Positions 34,766-46,279 are shown, numbered from the stretch's first letter. The stretch is 64,000 bases of DNA from Erodium maritimum (GCA_963921825.1 OY997596.1:8313001-8377000), one strand, 5' to 3'. Program-made: numbers and translations. The notes: generated from the sequence alone by a model not told the origin.

Positions 34766-35912
34766 TTTTTTTATCAGCAAAACATAATTTAAAACTGTTC
34801 TTTGAGAACAGGTGGATGAATACAACCTAATGACAGTTCACAGAGGAACTCAACACACACCTCAACACACTGAGGGAAATTGAATGTAAACATTGAAATG
34901 GGATGCAACCCAATGAACCATAACCAACAAAGGCAGAAAAAAGATCTGAAATCAGATTTGCCCAACATGAAGCTCGAAGAAAAAGGTCTAAAATACCCAG
35001 ATTTAACACCCATTAAGCCCAAAAAAAAAACGGTAGCCACAACTTCCCAAACCACAACCCTAACCGAATCTGGAATTAACACTCCCAGCTCAAAGAACCA
35101 CAACTGAAATCGTGGTCTTTATAATACCGGCGGCCAGCACCGCTAATCGGCAGAGTCAATCCGATGGGAATCCACCAGAACCCAATACCTAGCTACTTAG
35201 ATCGAAAGCCTTTCGAAGGCATAGATGCCTGAATACTCGCTGGCGGCCAACACCGAATCCGGCGAGCCCGAGCCACAAGGTGGACGGAAACTCGAGCAGG
35301 ACTATCGACAAAGTAGAAGGACAGGGGAGGGAGGAAAAAACCAAACTCATCCAGGGTCGGGTTAAGAACAAACCTCAAAGAAGAGAAGAGCTGAAGAAGC
35401 CCTAGATCTGAGGGAGGTTAGATCTACGAACCGCCACAGAGACAGCAACTTTATCAGCAACGCCAGTCACCTAAAACCTCGTCGATCCTTGAGAAGGAAG
35501 GGCGTCCCACATCCGGCTGAAGAGGAAGTCGTCGGAATCTGAGTAGGAGGCTCCCCCGCTGCGCCGCCGCAGGGACCACCGCCACGGAGTGAGGATGTAC
35601 CAGATCTGCAACTATCCTCACCGTGGGAGGTGAGGAAGGTTGTCCCACGGTCAGATCTGGCCCATCCCCCACCGAACCAAACCGGAGCTCACGAACAAAG
35701 AGAGAAGAAGGGGAAAAAGGTAGAGGAAGGGGGAAGGGGAACGGGGGAGGAGGGAGGAGCCGCCGCCGCCGACCTCCACAAGAGCAGAGATCGCCGGCGG
35801 AGGAAGCGAAGGAGACGGGGGCGTGAAGGTTAGGGTTTTGTTTTTGGTTTCGTTTTCTAGAGAGAAGGCAGAGCACTTCTCTCTAGAAAACGCTGAGTCG
35901 GTTGAATTACCT
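34766..35912 (-). mobile_element. Short LINE-like retroposon (about 1.15 kb) with 14-bp duplication
   Basis: Minus-strand element: the tail is a T-run at 34764-34772 preceded on the minus strand by TTTTGCTGAT, and the 5' end is near 35912. Flanks TGCGATGATATGTT at 34752-34765 and 35913-35926 are identical. The 5' third is GC-rich (proline/arginine-coding) and the 3' two thirds are T/G-rich, like a LINE 5' UTR joined to a 3' UTR with ORF2 absent. A perfect 17-bp-arm hairpin lies at 35851-35892, close to the 5' end. Confidence 0.87.
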
Positions 35913-35926
35913 TGCGATGATATGTT

Positions 35927-36500
35927 GAGATGTAGCATTCATTTTTAAACATGAACTAATGCATAAGAGGCATAAGATCCTAGAAATAAAGACCTAAGGT
36001 TTGGTTAGGAGATTGAGTCAATGTTTGAGCAATGCCTACCTTGCTATTATGACATAGATATAAAATAGTTTCTTTCTTGGTTCAAATGGAAGTAACTATG
36101 TTTAAGTGTATCGATAAATATGAAGTCACAAATGTATGTGAGGGTGTTGCAGTGTACAACCTTTTGATGTATCAAATTGCAGTTCACACACATATTCTTA
36201 CATGTGTCATTTTACAAATATGTTTAGAAAGGAAATTCAAATGACAACACTTTTTGATTTGTACCTCATTTGGAGTACAAGTAACTTGTCCATCTTTAAA
36301 GAAATATTGTACAGATGATAAACAAACACCATACTGCATTTAAAAAAGAAATCGGTGAAATTCCAGATTTGTGGTTGTTTTATCACTGCCTTTTCCAATT
36401 ATATTTTGGGTGCCGGAGTAAAATTTGAACAAACGAATAAAAATATTTTGGTTCTTGGATCTTCTCTCAATGATATGTATAAGTCATGGTCATGAGTCCT
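35927..36500. other. Intergenic, no gene seen
   Basis: AT-rich sequence between the retroposon and the RBM25-like exon. Confidence 0.45.
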
Positions 36501-36528
36501 TCTCCCTCACAAAAATGGTTGTTGTTGG

Positions 36529-36630
36529 AATCCTAAAGGCTTCGGGTTCTGTGAATTTGCATCTGCTGAAGGAGTTCCCTGAGCATTACGCTTGCTTAAT
36601 AAATATAATATCGACGGGCAAGAACTGATG
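36529..36630 (+). pseudogene. RBM25-like RRM exon fragment
   Basis: The frame at 36529 reads KGFGFCEFASAEGV, a premature stop (TGA where the family has Arg), then ALRLLNKYNIDGQELM. This matches the second half of the RRM of plant RBM25-like splicing factors. It ends at ATG followed by GTATGT, a splice donor. Upstream coding is not recognised. It is a single broken exon from a duplicated gene piece. Confidence 0.6.
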
Positions 36631-36849
36631 GTATGTCTTTGTTTCCGACGATTTTATTCAATTTAGGCTTGTTTATATGGTTTTTGATATTCTGGTTATG
36701 CTATTAGTATTGCATGATTTTTGGTGCAACTGAAAATGTGACTGACGAATCTGGCTGTAGCTCATACCGTTTCATGCTTGTGTAAATAGGCAGTTCATGA
36801 GTTTGTCATGAGTGTTATTTATTTCCTTGGATAATATTTTTATTTTAAG

Positions 36850-37870
36850 TGTTAGAGATAGAATATATCTAGAGTTTGAAACAAATCAAATTCTGTAGAT
36901 AATATTGTATAGGTTTTGAAATACTTATCCTATCTGTAGCCCATTATATATATTTGTGTTTAACATTAATAAACACACAGAGATTTACACTCTTACATGG
37001 TATCAGAGCAATATCTATTTTTTTCTCTTGCTTCCGCCTAAATTTCTACTTCCTGTTTCTGCTTCGCAACACACAACTTTGCGATCTCTGATTTCGCGAA
37101 CTCCAGTTTGCACACTCGCAGCTTCTCGCGATACCCACGCCAATTTGTTGATTCCAACTCAACCACTCACGCACCTGCAACAACTCGCTGCAGTCTGATC
37201 CTTCTGGCCCGTGATTCTGTCCCTAATTCACGCAGCCCAAAGACGCACGGCCCAATCATAGTCGCATACAGTCGCGTTTCAACTCACAGCCCCTTTCTGC
37301 GTTTCTGATTCTACGTTTTCTGCAGAACAGTTTTGGCTCCTTCTGCGATTCAGTCCCTGCACAACTCGCCTCCACCGGCGACTTCTTCTTCGGCAGTCCA
37401 AACCAGCTGCTGCTGTCCTTGTGAACGCCATCCACAGTCCAAGTCATCCCGTGACAGCTCCGGGAGCTCGGCACAAGTCGCGTTTCCGATCGCATCTCCC
37501 TCTGCAGACTTCGCGTCTCTTCTGCACGCAGCACCCTCTTCTCCAGGCTTCGTGCACGCTGCAACTCTATGGCTGATTCACGACATTACCCCGCTCTTAC
37601 CATTTCTCGTGGCCCCTCTCGTGACCGGACTTCTGATCGTGGTCGGCAGAGCACGTCTCGGGCAGGTCGTGGCCGGCACCTTCAGCAACCACATCCTAGG
37701 TTGGTATTTGTCCATGGACAGTACACTAGAGGGGTTGGGGTGTATTGGGCTGCAGACCTAACATCGCCGCGCGTGGGGCTCTGTGTGAGGCACGACGGGG
37801 TGTTACAGCATACCAACACCTACGGCACGACATGGCTCGTAGGTCGTTCGCATGTTATAAGACTACCCTA
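36850..37870 (+). mobile_element. Copia-type 5' LTR, primer-binding site and decayed internal start
   Basis: A 148-bp LTR runs from TGTTAGAGATAG (36850) to CTCTTACA (36997). It is followed immediately by TGGTATCAGAGC (36998-37009), the exact initiator-tRNA-Met primer-binding site. Internal sequence to about 37870 is C-rich with open frames (37333-37761) but no recognised gag or pol domain. No 3' LTR was found. The short LTR and missing genes suggest a non-autonomous or truncated copia relative. Confidence 0.7.
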
Positions 37871-39463
37871 GTCAATACCGTCCTATATGCATACTAGTTA
37901 TTTATCTGGTTATTAAGTTTTCATATATGCATTCTAGTACATCCGTAATAAAGCGGGTTTCGAGGTAATCCCTACCTCACAGTCTCTATCTGGATCGCCT
38001 AGCTGCTAACGTCTTGGCCTACTCCGTTCTTCTCCACGCTCGGGGTAAAAGCCAGGGTTTAACAAAAGGGACGGTAGTCAGTCCCGGTCCAGTCCGTAAC
38101 GGTCATCAACTATCAATTTAGTCCAGTAGTTTGTCCAAACGTCCTTTAAATTGTCCGATAAGTCCTCGAATTTATCTGATTTTAATCCAATTATTTAATT
38201 AATATTTTAATTAAACTGGTCTGACCCGGATCCGACCCGAGTCCGAAACTCGGACCCGAATCCGACCCGGTCCAGATCTCAGACCCGGACCTGACCCGAG
38301 CCCGACTCAGACCCGGACCTGACCCGAGCCCGACTCAGACCCGGATCCAGACCCGGGTCCAGATCCAGTTTAGGATCCGGACCCAAGCCCGGTCCAGTCC
38401 AGGCCGAGGCCTAGATCAATCCAGGCCCGAGTGCTCGGACGTGAACCGGCCCAAGGCTCGTCAGAGACAAGCTAGGGTTTCGATTCACTCTGGCGATGGC
38501 GGCGGCGGCAGAGCTCGAGGGGGTTCTTCACGACGGTGGAGAAGCGTCAGGAGGCTCGGGAGAGGCGATGGTGCGAGGCTGGAGCCTCTCTGTCCATATC
38601 TGACGCCGTGAGAGCTCGCCGGCATGGAAAACGCCAGATCTGGAGCGCGCGAACTCCGGCGAACCTCTCTCCGTCCGAGTTTGGACAAATCGACCTCTCA
38701 AAGGTTCGATTCTCGATTAAGGACAGACATGAGAGATGGGTTGAGGTCGGGAAAGGGCTCATCGTTCCTATTTTGGTCCGTTGACGGCGCGGTGACACTC
38801 GTGGTACAACGGCGTTGATTCGAATCGAATAAGAAGGAGGAAGGGAGAGGATTTTCTGGGTTTCTGGGTGCGAGGGAAGTTCGAGGGTGGAAGAGGAAGG
38901 TCTGGCGAGGGAAGAATGGAGCTCCGGCATGGTTTGGACAGCGGGAGACGGCGGAGAGCTCGAGAGGATTCTGGCGAGAGGTTGAAGACGAGCCTCGGGT
39001 TTCGTGCGACAGAAAGACGAAGCGACGATTTGTTTAGGGTTTTGAGTTCGCGACGGGTTGGGCCGGCTTCGTGGGCCGCGCGCGTGAGTGGATGGGCCTG
39101 GTCTGGCTCGGCCCAAAGCCAGGGTCCGGCCTGGCCCAGCTCTAACCCTTTTCCTTTTTTTTGTTTTTTGTTTCGCACTCGTTCCAATTTTTTCGCTCCG
39201 TTTTCCAACCCCGCCGTTTTAAAACCGTAGTTTTAGAGTACGTCTCAGAGATCAGGAGCTCCTCGAGAGTACGTGGATTTATTTTACTAAACAGTGTTTT
39301 TATGTATTTGGATTTGAGCGTTTGACTCGTGTTATTTTATTGTTCTTTTGGAACTAAATTCGGAGATTTATTATTTATGTCATTCAAACTTAATTTTATT
39401 ACTTATTTTATTATTACTTTAGTTCACGTCTCGAGTCCGGCCAAAACCGGATTTGGGGCATGA
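37871..39463 (-). mobile_element. Gypsy-type LTR (solo or fragment)
   Basis: The minus strand begins TGTCATGCCCCAAATCCGG at 39463, nearly identical to the LTR end at 25161. The GC-rich body (38200-39210) and pyrimidine-rich segments resemble long plant gypsy LTRs. The left end is uncertain: TGTTACAG near 37801 is a candidate, but no 5-bp duplication fits. Frames within it on both strands have no recognised domain. Confidence 0.5.
38224..38400. repeat. GACCCG-rich minisatellite
   Basis: Degenerate tandem units of GACCCGGA/CCGACCC type. One 28-bp unit is perfectly duplicated at 38281-38308 and 38309-38336. It lies within the LTR-like segment. Confidence 0.7.
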
Positions 39464-40860
39464 CAAATTTCTTGTATGGGTATTCATCTATATTTAAGCT
39501 ACCCGATGTTTATGCATGATTTTCGTGCTTTGTGTTCGATTTGTCATGTTTTTGAACCCGATTTCATGTGCTAGCTATTTCGTCTCTCGGGTGTATATCA
39601 AGTTCTATGCTAGATTTCGTAAAAATTAAAACTTTATCTATTTAGTGAACTTATCTAGGATTTCCGATATGTTTATGTCTTGTTAGAATATACGAAATCG
39701 ATGAAAATGCGACTTCCCATCTCGAGCATAAAAGCCTTTTCGTTTGAGTGGCTCGGGGGGCTCCTAAATATTCCCTGCATCTGACCGTCATTGAGTCCAC
39801 ACCAAGGAGGACTACCATGCAAGCCCGAATAGTATGCCTGAGACGCCCACATCGGTAGTAGAAATTTGGAAGATGTTCATACTCAAGGCGGACCGACAGG
39901 GGTCCGAGTTCTCATCAAGATGGAGTTTAAGGTGACATCATAGTGGTCTAGTAGCATCGATCGCCATTTGCAACCATAGGCTAGCATCCCATTTTCGTGG
40001 TTGGTTTAGAAATTTTAGGTCGTTTGGTCGCTCGGTTTCCACATCCCTTCCCAGGTTTGAGACTATGAAAGCCCTCAACTATGGAGTTCTAGCCTCCAAC
40101 GGAATATCATAAGCTCTAACTGAAATACAGACATGTCGAAAGCTTAGATGTTCTGGGTGGGTGCGTGGAGGTAGAGGAGTAAGAAGCAACACCGTCTGTA
40201 GAGAATCATGGCTCCCTAGCTCTAATATCATCAAACGCGACTTGGGAAGGAAAATAAAAGGTCAAATTCTTATCTGTTAGGGGTTGGACCTTCACACCAC
40301 TCGCGTTCCACGCAGTAGCAATTTCAGTACAAAAAACACGGGGTTTTAATCGTTTATCGTCTAGTAGTCTACCGGTTAATGCAAATTTGTACCGAACGTC
40401 ATCCACCACCGACACCGTGTTGGCCGAGACTACTAGCACCGCATTGTCATCATCAAAGGAATCATGTTGGGTGTCATTAATAGAGACCATTGTTAACTTT
40501 CCTTAGACATACTCCAAACTGGTCGGAGGAAACCTTGTGGGTGAGGGAGCTGCAGGTATTAAACTGCTGGGTTGCTTATTAGGGCTTTTCCTCCCCCTCA
40601 GACCCTTTGTCTGTTGCTGAGAGGATGGAAGGTTGCAAGAGAGAGTTAGGGTAAGGGCAGGGGGGCTGTGAGAAGGGCGTTAGGATTCGATAACAATGAC
40701 AGTACCGTTGGTATCGGAATTTTCGTTAACATGAGAAGTTAAGAAGATATCGAAAGAGAAAGATTAAAGAAGAGGAAGAGGTGGAGAAGGGCACAAGACA
40801 CACAAACCTACAATTGAATCAGAGCATATTTTGGTTTTAAAGTATAAACGTACCAACTGA
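39464..40860 (-). pseudogene. LINE ORF1 N-terminus (DUF4283) and 5' UTR relic
   Basis: An ATG at 40490 (minus) opens 94 codons with RYKFALTGRLLDDK, then an Arg-Val-Phe segment, then NLTFYFPSQVAFDDI. This is the start of the DUF4283 RNA-binding domain of plant LINE ORF1. The frame stops at about 40206; sequence to about 39700 holds only shifted scraps. 40500-40860 is purine/pyrimidine-rich and may be the LINE 5' UTR. The rest of 39464-40200 has no recognised gene. Confidence 0.55.
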
Positions 40861-40988
40861 GAAATGAAAATTAAGCACATTTATAGCGATTCTTGCAGCC
40901 CACTTGTACATTCCAAACATATCGCCATTGGAATGGGTCTCGTCCTAGAACCGCCACCTCCATTCGCGCTTCACCATCTCCACGTACA

Positions 40989-40995
40989 TATATAT
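40989..40995 (+). promoter_or_regulatory. Probable TATA box of the pyruvate decarboxylase gene
   Basis: TATATAT, 72 bases upstream of the start codon, implies a 5' UTR of roughly 45 nt. An ACGT core lies just upstream (CCACGT, 40980-40985). Confidence 0.5.
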
Positions 40996-41066
40996 GCACC
41001 CACACTATCGTCACTCTCCCAAGAACTCCTCCCCAAATCAACCGATCCAGATCCAGTTTCCCATCA

Positions 41067-43786
41067 ATGGAGTTCGTCAATTCATCGTGCACGCCCACCA
41101 GCTTCACCGGCCAGGGCGGCATGGGCCCCTCCGACGCCACCCTCGGCCGCCACATTGCCCGCCGCCTCGTAGAAATCGGCGTCTCCGACATCTTCACCGT
41201 TCCCGGCGACTTCAACCTCATCCTCCTCGACCACCTCATCGCCGAGACCAAACTCAACAACATCGGCTGCTGCAACGAGATCAACGCCGGGTACGCCGCC
41301 GACGGGTACGCCAGGACGCGCGGCGTCGCGGCCTGCGTGGTCACTTTCACGGTGGGTGGGCTCAGCGTCATCAACGCCATCGCCGGATCTTACAGCGAGA
41401 ACCTCCCCGTCATCTGCCTCGTCGGAGGACCCAACACTAACGATTTCGGCACCAACAGAATCCTCCACCACACCATTGGCGTCCCTGATTTCTCCCAAGA
41501 GCTTGTCTGCTTCCAGACTGTTACCTGCTTTCAGGTCACTCCATTTTCTTACAAATTAAATTAGCCCTTTCTTCTCGATTTTGCAATGCCTTAATCTCAT
41601 GGGTCTCTCTGTTCATTTCTCTGAAACTAATTACTGTTGTTTTGATTTTGCATTGCTAAAAATTGATGGGTCTGTGTTTACTTCTTGTATCTGAAATTTA
41701 ATTGTTGTTTCTCGATTTCTTAATGCTTAGAATTGATGGGTCTATCCGAAGGTTAATTACTTAAACATATCTCGAAGAGGACTAGATCATCTTAATCAAT
41801 GTATGTGACCATTGATCATCATTTTCTTAAATTGATTGTTCCTTTCCTTTACTACCCATTCTCCCCCATCTAATGGGACATTCATGAATCTATTTATGAA
41901 AATTGATCACTGTTTGATAGCTTTGATGTTGGCTCCGATCAAAACTAGTACTGAAGTGGATTTATATAAGGAATGATTGTAACTGATCGGTGTTGCTTTC
42001 AGGCGGTGGTGAATAACTTAGAGGACGCACATGACCAGATAGACACGGCCATTTCCACTTGCCTGAAAGAAAGCAAGCCAGTTTACATCAGCATCAGCTG
42101 TAACTTGGCTGGCATTCCTCATCCCAGCTTCAACAGAGACCCCATTCCCTTCTCTATCCGCCCCAAGTAATCACCATCTTAATATTCTTCTTTGTAATAG
42201 TTCATGTCTGTTAACGTTCAATAATATGCCAGAGCCTTGGTATCTAGTCTATGTCCAAACTTGGAAATAATCTTGTTCGTAAGGATATATGTTAGAATAT
42301 AAAATTAAAATTGAGTCTGACTTATAATTCTTTCCGTTGAGTTGGTTTTCTAATAATATCATTTCCTGATGATGATGACGACGGTGATTACAGGTTGAGC
42401 AACCCAAAGGGCCTCGAAGCAGCAGTGGAGGCAGCAGCTGAATTCTTGAACAAAGCAGAGAAGCCAGTGTTGGTGGGAGGCCCAAAACTCCGAGTGGCCA
42501 AGGCAGCCGGTGCCTTTGCAGAGTTGGCCGAAGCCAGTGGCTATGCCTTTGCAGTGATGCCATCAGCCAAAGGCCTAGTTCCAGAGCACCACCCCCATTT
42601 CATTGGGACTTACTGGGGAGCTGTGGGCTCGGCCTATTGCACTGAGACCGTGGAGTCAGCTGACGCGTATCTCATCGCTGGGGCAATCTTCAACGACTAT
42701 TCCTCAGTTGGGTACTCGCTGGCTCTCAAGAAGGAGAAGGCCATCGTTGTGCAGCCTCACCGCGTGACAATTGCTAATGGCCCTTCTTTTGGGTGTGTCC
42801 TCATGAAGGACTTTCTTGAGGAGCTTGGGAAGAAGGTGAACCCCAACACGGCTGCGTTTGATAACTATAGCAGCATTTATGTTCCAGAAGAAGAGCCTAA
42901 GAGCTGTGAGGATGATGAGCCGTTGAGGATTAATGTTCTGTATCAACACATCCAGAAGATGCTCTCAAAAGACACTTCTGTGGTTGTTGAGATGGGCGAT
43001 TCCTGGTTCAATTGCCAGAAACTCAAGTTACCTGAAGGATGTGGGTAAGTAACATAAATATAACAAGTATCATGTCACTTGTTATTGTCAACTTATGATT
43101 GTGTTGCACTTGCAGGTATGAATTGCAGATGCAGTATGGATCCATTGGATGGGCAGTAGGTGCAACCCTTGGGTATGCTCAGTCAGTACCAGAGAAGCGC
43201 GTCATTGCTTGCATCGGTGATGGGAGCTTTCAGGTTAATCACTTTAAATTTCAAGGAAGAAGTATAATGATTGACTTCAGATTGAAGATTAAGCTCGATT
43301 TGATGTGGCTACAACTGATATGGGTTTTGGATTGTGCAGGTGACAGCACAGGACGTGTCAACAATGCTAAGATGTGAACAGAACAACATAATATTCCTGA
43401 TAAACAACGGAGGATACACCATAGAAGTTAAGGCCCATGACGGGCCTTACAGTATGATCAAGAACTGGAACTACACGGCTTTAGTGGACGCAATCCACAA
43501 CGGTGAAGGGAAGTGCTGGACAACAAAGGTATGTACATTATGTGTATATGAATGGATTCAAGTAGTTACTTGTATGGTAAAGATTTAAGTGGTGACATTT
43601 GATGCTTGTTTGCAGGTTGAATACGAGAAGGACCTTATCGAAGCGATAGAGACAGCGACAGGGGAGAAGAACGACTGTCTATGCTTCATAGAAGTGAAGG
43701 CTCAGAGGGACGACACCAGCAAAGAGCTGCTGGAGTGGGGATCCAGAGTGTGTTCTGCCAATTGTCGGCCTCCTCAGCCCCATTAA
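41067..43786 (+). CDS. PDC: Pyruvate decarboxylase, six exons
   Basis: Thiamine-diphosphate enzyme converting pyruvate to acetaldehyde and CO2 in the cytosol, the first step of ethanol fermentation under low oxygen. Exons are 41067-41534, 42003-42166, 42394-43044, 43116-43233, 43340-43528 and 43616-43786; all introns are GT-AG with consistent phases. The spliced frame is 1761 nt, 586 residues. Seen: active-site Glu71 in CCNEINAG, the His pair 134-135 in ILHHTIG, the ThDP/Mg motif GDG (462-464) through NN (489-490), [13 protein letters not shown], and the family C-terminus [10 protein letters not shown]. The N-terminal leader is about 20 residues shorter than in Arabidopsis PDC1 (about 607 residues), but everything from [13 protein letters not shown] onward is present. 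The start is the first ATG after the TATA-like sequence at 40989. It appears functional. Low-oxygen induction is family knowledge. Confidence 0.97.
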
Positions 43787-44238
43787 ACAATGTCAATGTC
43801 TTCTTGCTGCTCAACTCCAATCTTAGAGAATAAGAGCACTTGAGTGAGAGAGAGAGACAAAAGAGATACACTTAGATTTTGCTCCACCAAAAACATGAAT
43901 TGAAATGGGTCTTTTATGTGTAGCCTTCTTGATCTGTTCATGTCATGTTTCACAGTATTTCGAGTATGTCATGATCGGGAAACGGTGACTCAAAACTCAT
44001 TTTCAAAGTGGACACCATTAGTATCATTATTTAGCTTGTTGTTCCATGTCCTAATCCCAACTTTTCATTTATTCCTAAATCTTCACCCAAGTAAACGTTT
44101 ATTCTTATGTAGTAACGTTGATCCAACCTCTTGTATTTTTCGTCCACGAAGTTAACGGCCGTTTAGTGGATAACAGGAAAAATTGATAGATCAAAGTTAT
44201 GATTTGAGAATAAAACGAAAAGTCTATGTTATGACATC
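43787..44238. other. Pyruvate decarboxylase 3' UTR and intergenic
   Basis: Noncoding sequence between the stop codon and the next LINE's target duplication. A GAGAGAGAGA tract lies at about 43845-43856. Confidence 0.5.
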
Positions 44239-44254
44239 AAGTTTTCACATACTA

Positions 44255-46007
44255 ATTTGTCATTAATTGAACATTGCAATGACTTCTCTTTCTTCTCTCT
44301 CAACATCTCGTTCTCGTCGGAGACTTTTGGCAGAGGTGACGATGATGTTGGGGTCGATTGTAACGGTGTTGAATCATGTTCTAACAATTTCGGAAGTTTT
44401 GAAGCGTCCTCTATCCAAGGTTCGGATGCGAAAGGCTTCGACAGAGAAGGTTTAGATCCGAAAGGTTTCGACAGATCAGAAAGAGAAGGAGAGCGTCCCT
44501 GTTGTGGATCTTCGCCGTGGTCGCCGGTCTAAAAGGAAAAGGAGGAGACATGCAATCCCCTCTTTGCCTGCAGATGCGACAGGGTCCAAAGCTAATGGGG
44601 TTAAGCCGGAGGTAGCTTTGGTTTGCCGTGACGGTACAGAGACGCATTTTTCTGATCAACCGGTAGTACCAAATGCTCTTCGTCGACCTCGGACAGGAAG
44701 GAATGGCCGGTTCTTTAATCAAGAGGACGAGGTTTTTGTGAACGACTTACCGTTCGAAGCATCGGAAGAATGGACCTGAAATATATTCAGTACCTTTGGT
44801 ACGATAATGTCAGTAAGCGTTCCCAAACGACCGAGCCGAAGCCATAGGTATTTCGGTTTTGTTCGCTTTGATTCCAAAGAGGCAGCCTCCAAAGCGATTG
44901 AGGTTCTGAACGGGTTTAAGATCGATGGCTATGAGTTATTTGTCGCCACGGCATGGCGTCGCTGGAGTCCAGTAGCTTCGTTGACTGATTGCGTGACTCA
45001 GAGGACATACTTTGTTTCGGGAGCCCCGAAACAGAGCATTCATGGGCAGCTGCTGGCTTCGCCAGCTTCTCTTGTGATTCATATCGCAGAGGGGTTGGAT
45101 GTACAGGGCACGGTGGAGATTTTGGGTACGCAGGAGTTTGGCGGGATGACTGGTTCCGGGGACTCGCCGGAGACAGTCTACGGCGTCGATCATGAGGTTT
45201 CAAATTCTCAAGATGTTACGGGTGAGATCGGTTTGGGACGCGATTCTCTCGATCTCGGTGGGATTGAGATCGTGATCCCTGACGTTTTGCGATCTACCAA
45301 TGATCGTCTTGAGGAGGAAGACGATACTGTTACTGGAGGGATCGGGTCTGCACGTGCTGGCGTGGATGGGCCGGTAATTGGGTCGCATCAAGCTGATGTG
45401 GTTGGGCCTGTGACTGGGCCGCATCAAACTGGTGTGGATGGTGTTGTTCTTGGGCCGGCTCAACAGGATGAGTCTGATTTTGGGCTTCAACAGTCCAGTC
45501 CAAGTATATTTAGTCCATCCACCTCGTCTGCAGGCCAACATGTTCAGCAAATGGCATCTCCGTGGAAGGATGCTCTACTCCTTTCGAAACGTGTGAGCCG
45601 TCCCCCTAATAACTTGATGGATATTTATACCTTGAGTTGTAAACCAAAGGATTCTGATAGACAACGGTATGTCTGTCCCGTCGATATCAGGAAACAAGTT
45701 GAGCAATGGAAAATCTCAAGCCGTAGCTCCGTCTCAAGGTACTGATGCATGGACTAAAATTCATGAGTTGGCTGCCAAGAAGGCTGCGACATCTTGTCCT
45801 TGATCGGAAGACGAGGATTGGTGGGTTTTCTCAGTTTTTGGTTTTTTGTTCCGTGTTTTCTTTTTGAAAAGGCTAGGCCTTTTGGCTACCTTTGTTGGAG
45901 CCCCTTTGTAATTGTTGGTTATCACCCTGTTTCTTTTCTGAAACAGGGCATTCTGGTTTCTTTTTGGAATCAGTCTTATTAATGAATTTTCGAGCTTATC
46001 AAAAAAA
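44255..46007 (+). mobile_element. ORF2-less LINE with RRM-type ORF1, copy 2
   Basis: A 1753-bp insertion is bounded by perfect 16-bp duplications AAGTTTTCACATACTA (44239-44254 and 46008-46023). It ends in CTTATCAAAAAAA, close to the tail of copy 1. ORF1 leads straight into a T-rich 3' UTR (45790-46000) with no ORF2. Confidence 0.92.
44267..45745 (+). pseudogene. LINE ORF1 protein with RRM domain (broken), copy 2
   Basis: A basic N-terminal region starts near 44267 and shifts frame before 44504 (RRGRRSKRKRRRH). The RRM at about 44730-44960 has RNP2 VFVNDLPF and RNP1 HRYFGFVRF, interrupted by a TGA at 44777-44779. A long open frame to 45745 then carries an acidic linker with repeated 'DGPVIGSHQ/VGPVTGPHQ' units and the C-terminal motif PWKDALLLSKRVSRPP. 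Layout matches copy 1 (basic region, RRM, linker, PWK-ALL motif) and it too lacks the DUF4283-like domain. Similarity within the RRM is about half of residues by eye. Confidence 0.82.
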
Positions 46008-46279
46008 AAGTTTTCACATACTATTTTAGGAAAGTTGTAGAGCACGTGCCAACCATGTGACTGGTATTTACGGAGTTTGTCACACTTAATAGATTTTGAT
46101 ACATTTTGAGATTTAATTGGTGAAACCTGTTACTATGTAATAATTGTCATACGTCTAGGTTATGATTTGGTAATTGACCATAATACAATAAGGTGACCTG
46201 CAATTATTCCTTATTTAGCCAAGAAGAAGTGGGTACCTGGATATAAGGGTCCTATTTGAGTTAGAACAAGAGGGTTGTT

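Noticed and set aside
36333..36628. 67-codon frame at 36425 as a small gene
   Set aside because: It is an out-of-frame reading across the RBM25-like exon fragment.
38485..39230. Long GC-rich frames on both strands
   Set aside because: They lie within an LTR-like repeat, overlap each other on both strands and match no protein family I recognise.
37801..39463. Complete solo LTR with defined left end TGTTACAG
   Set aside because: The flanking 5 bp (CGGGG and AATTT) do not match, so the left boundary is not supported.
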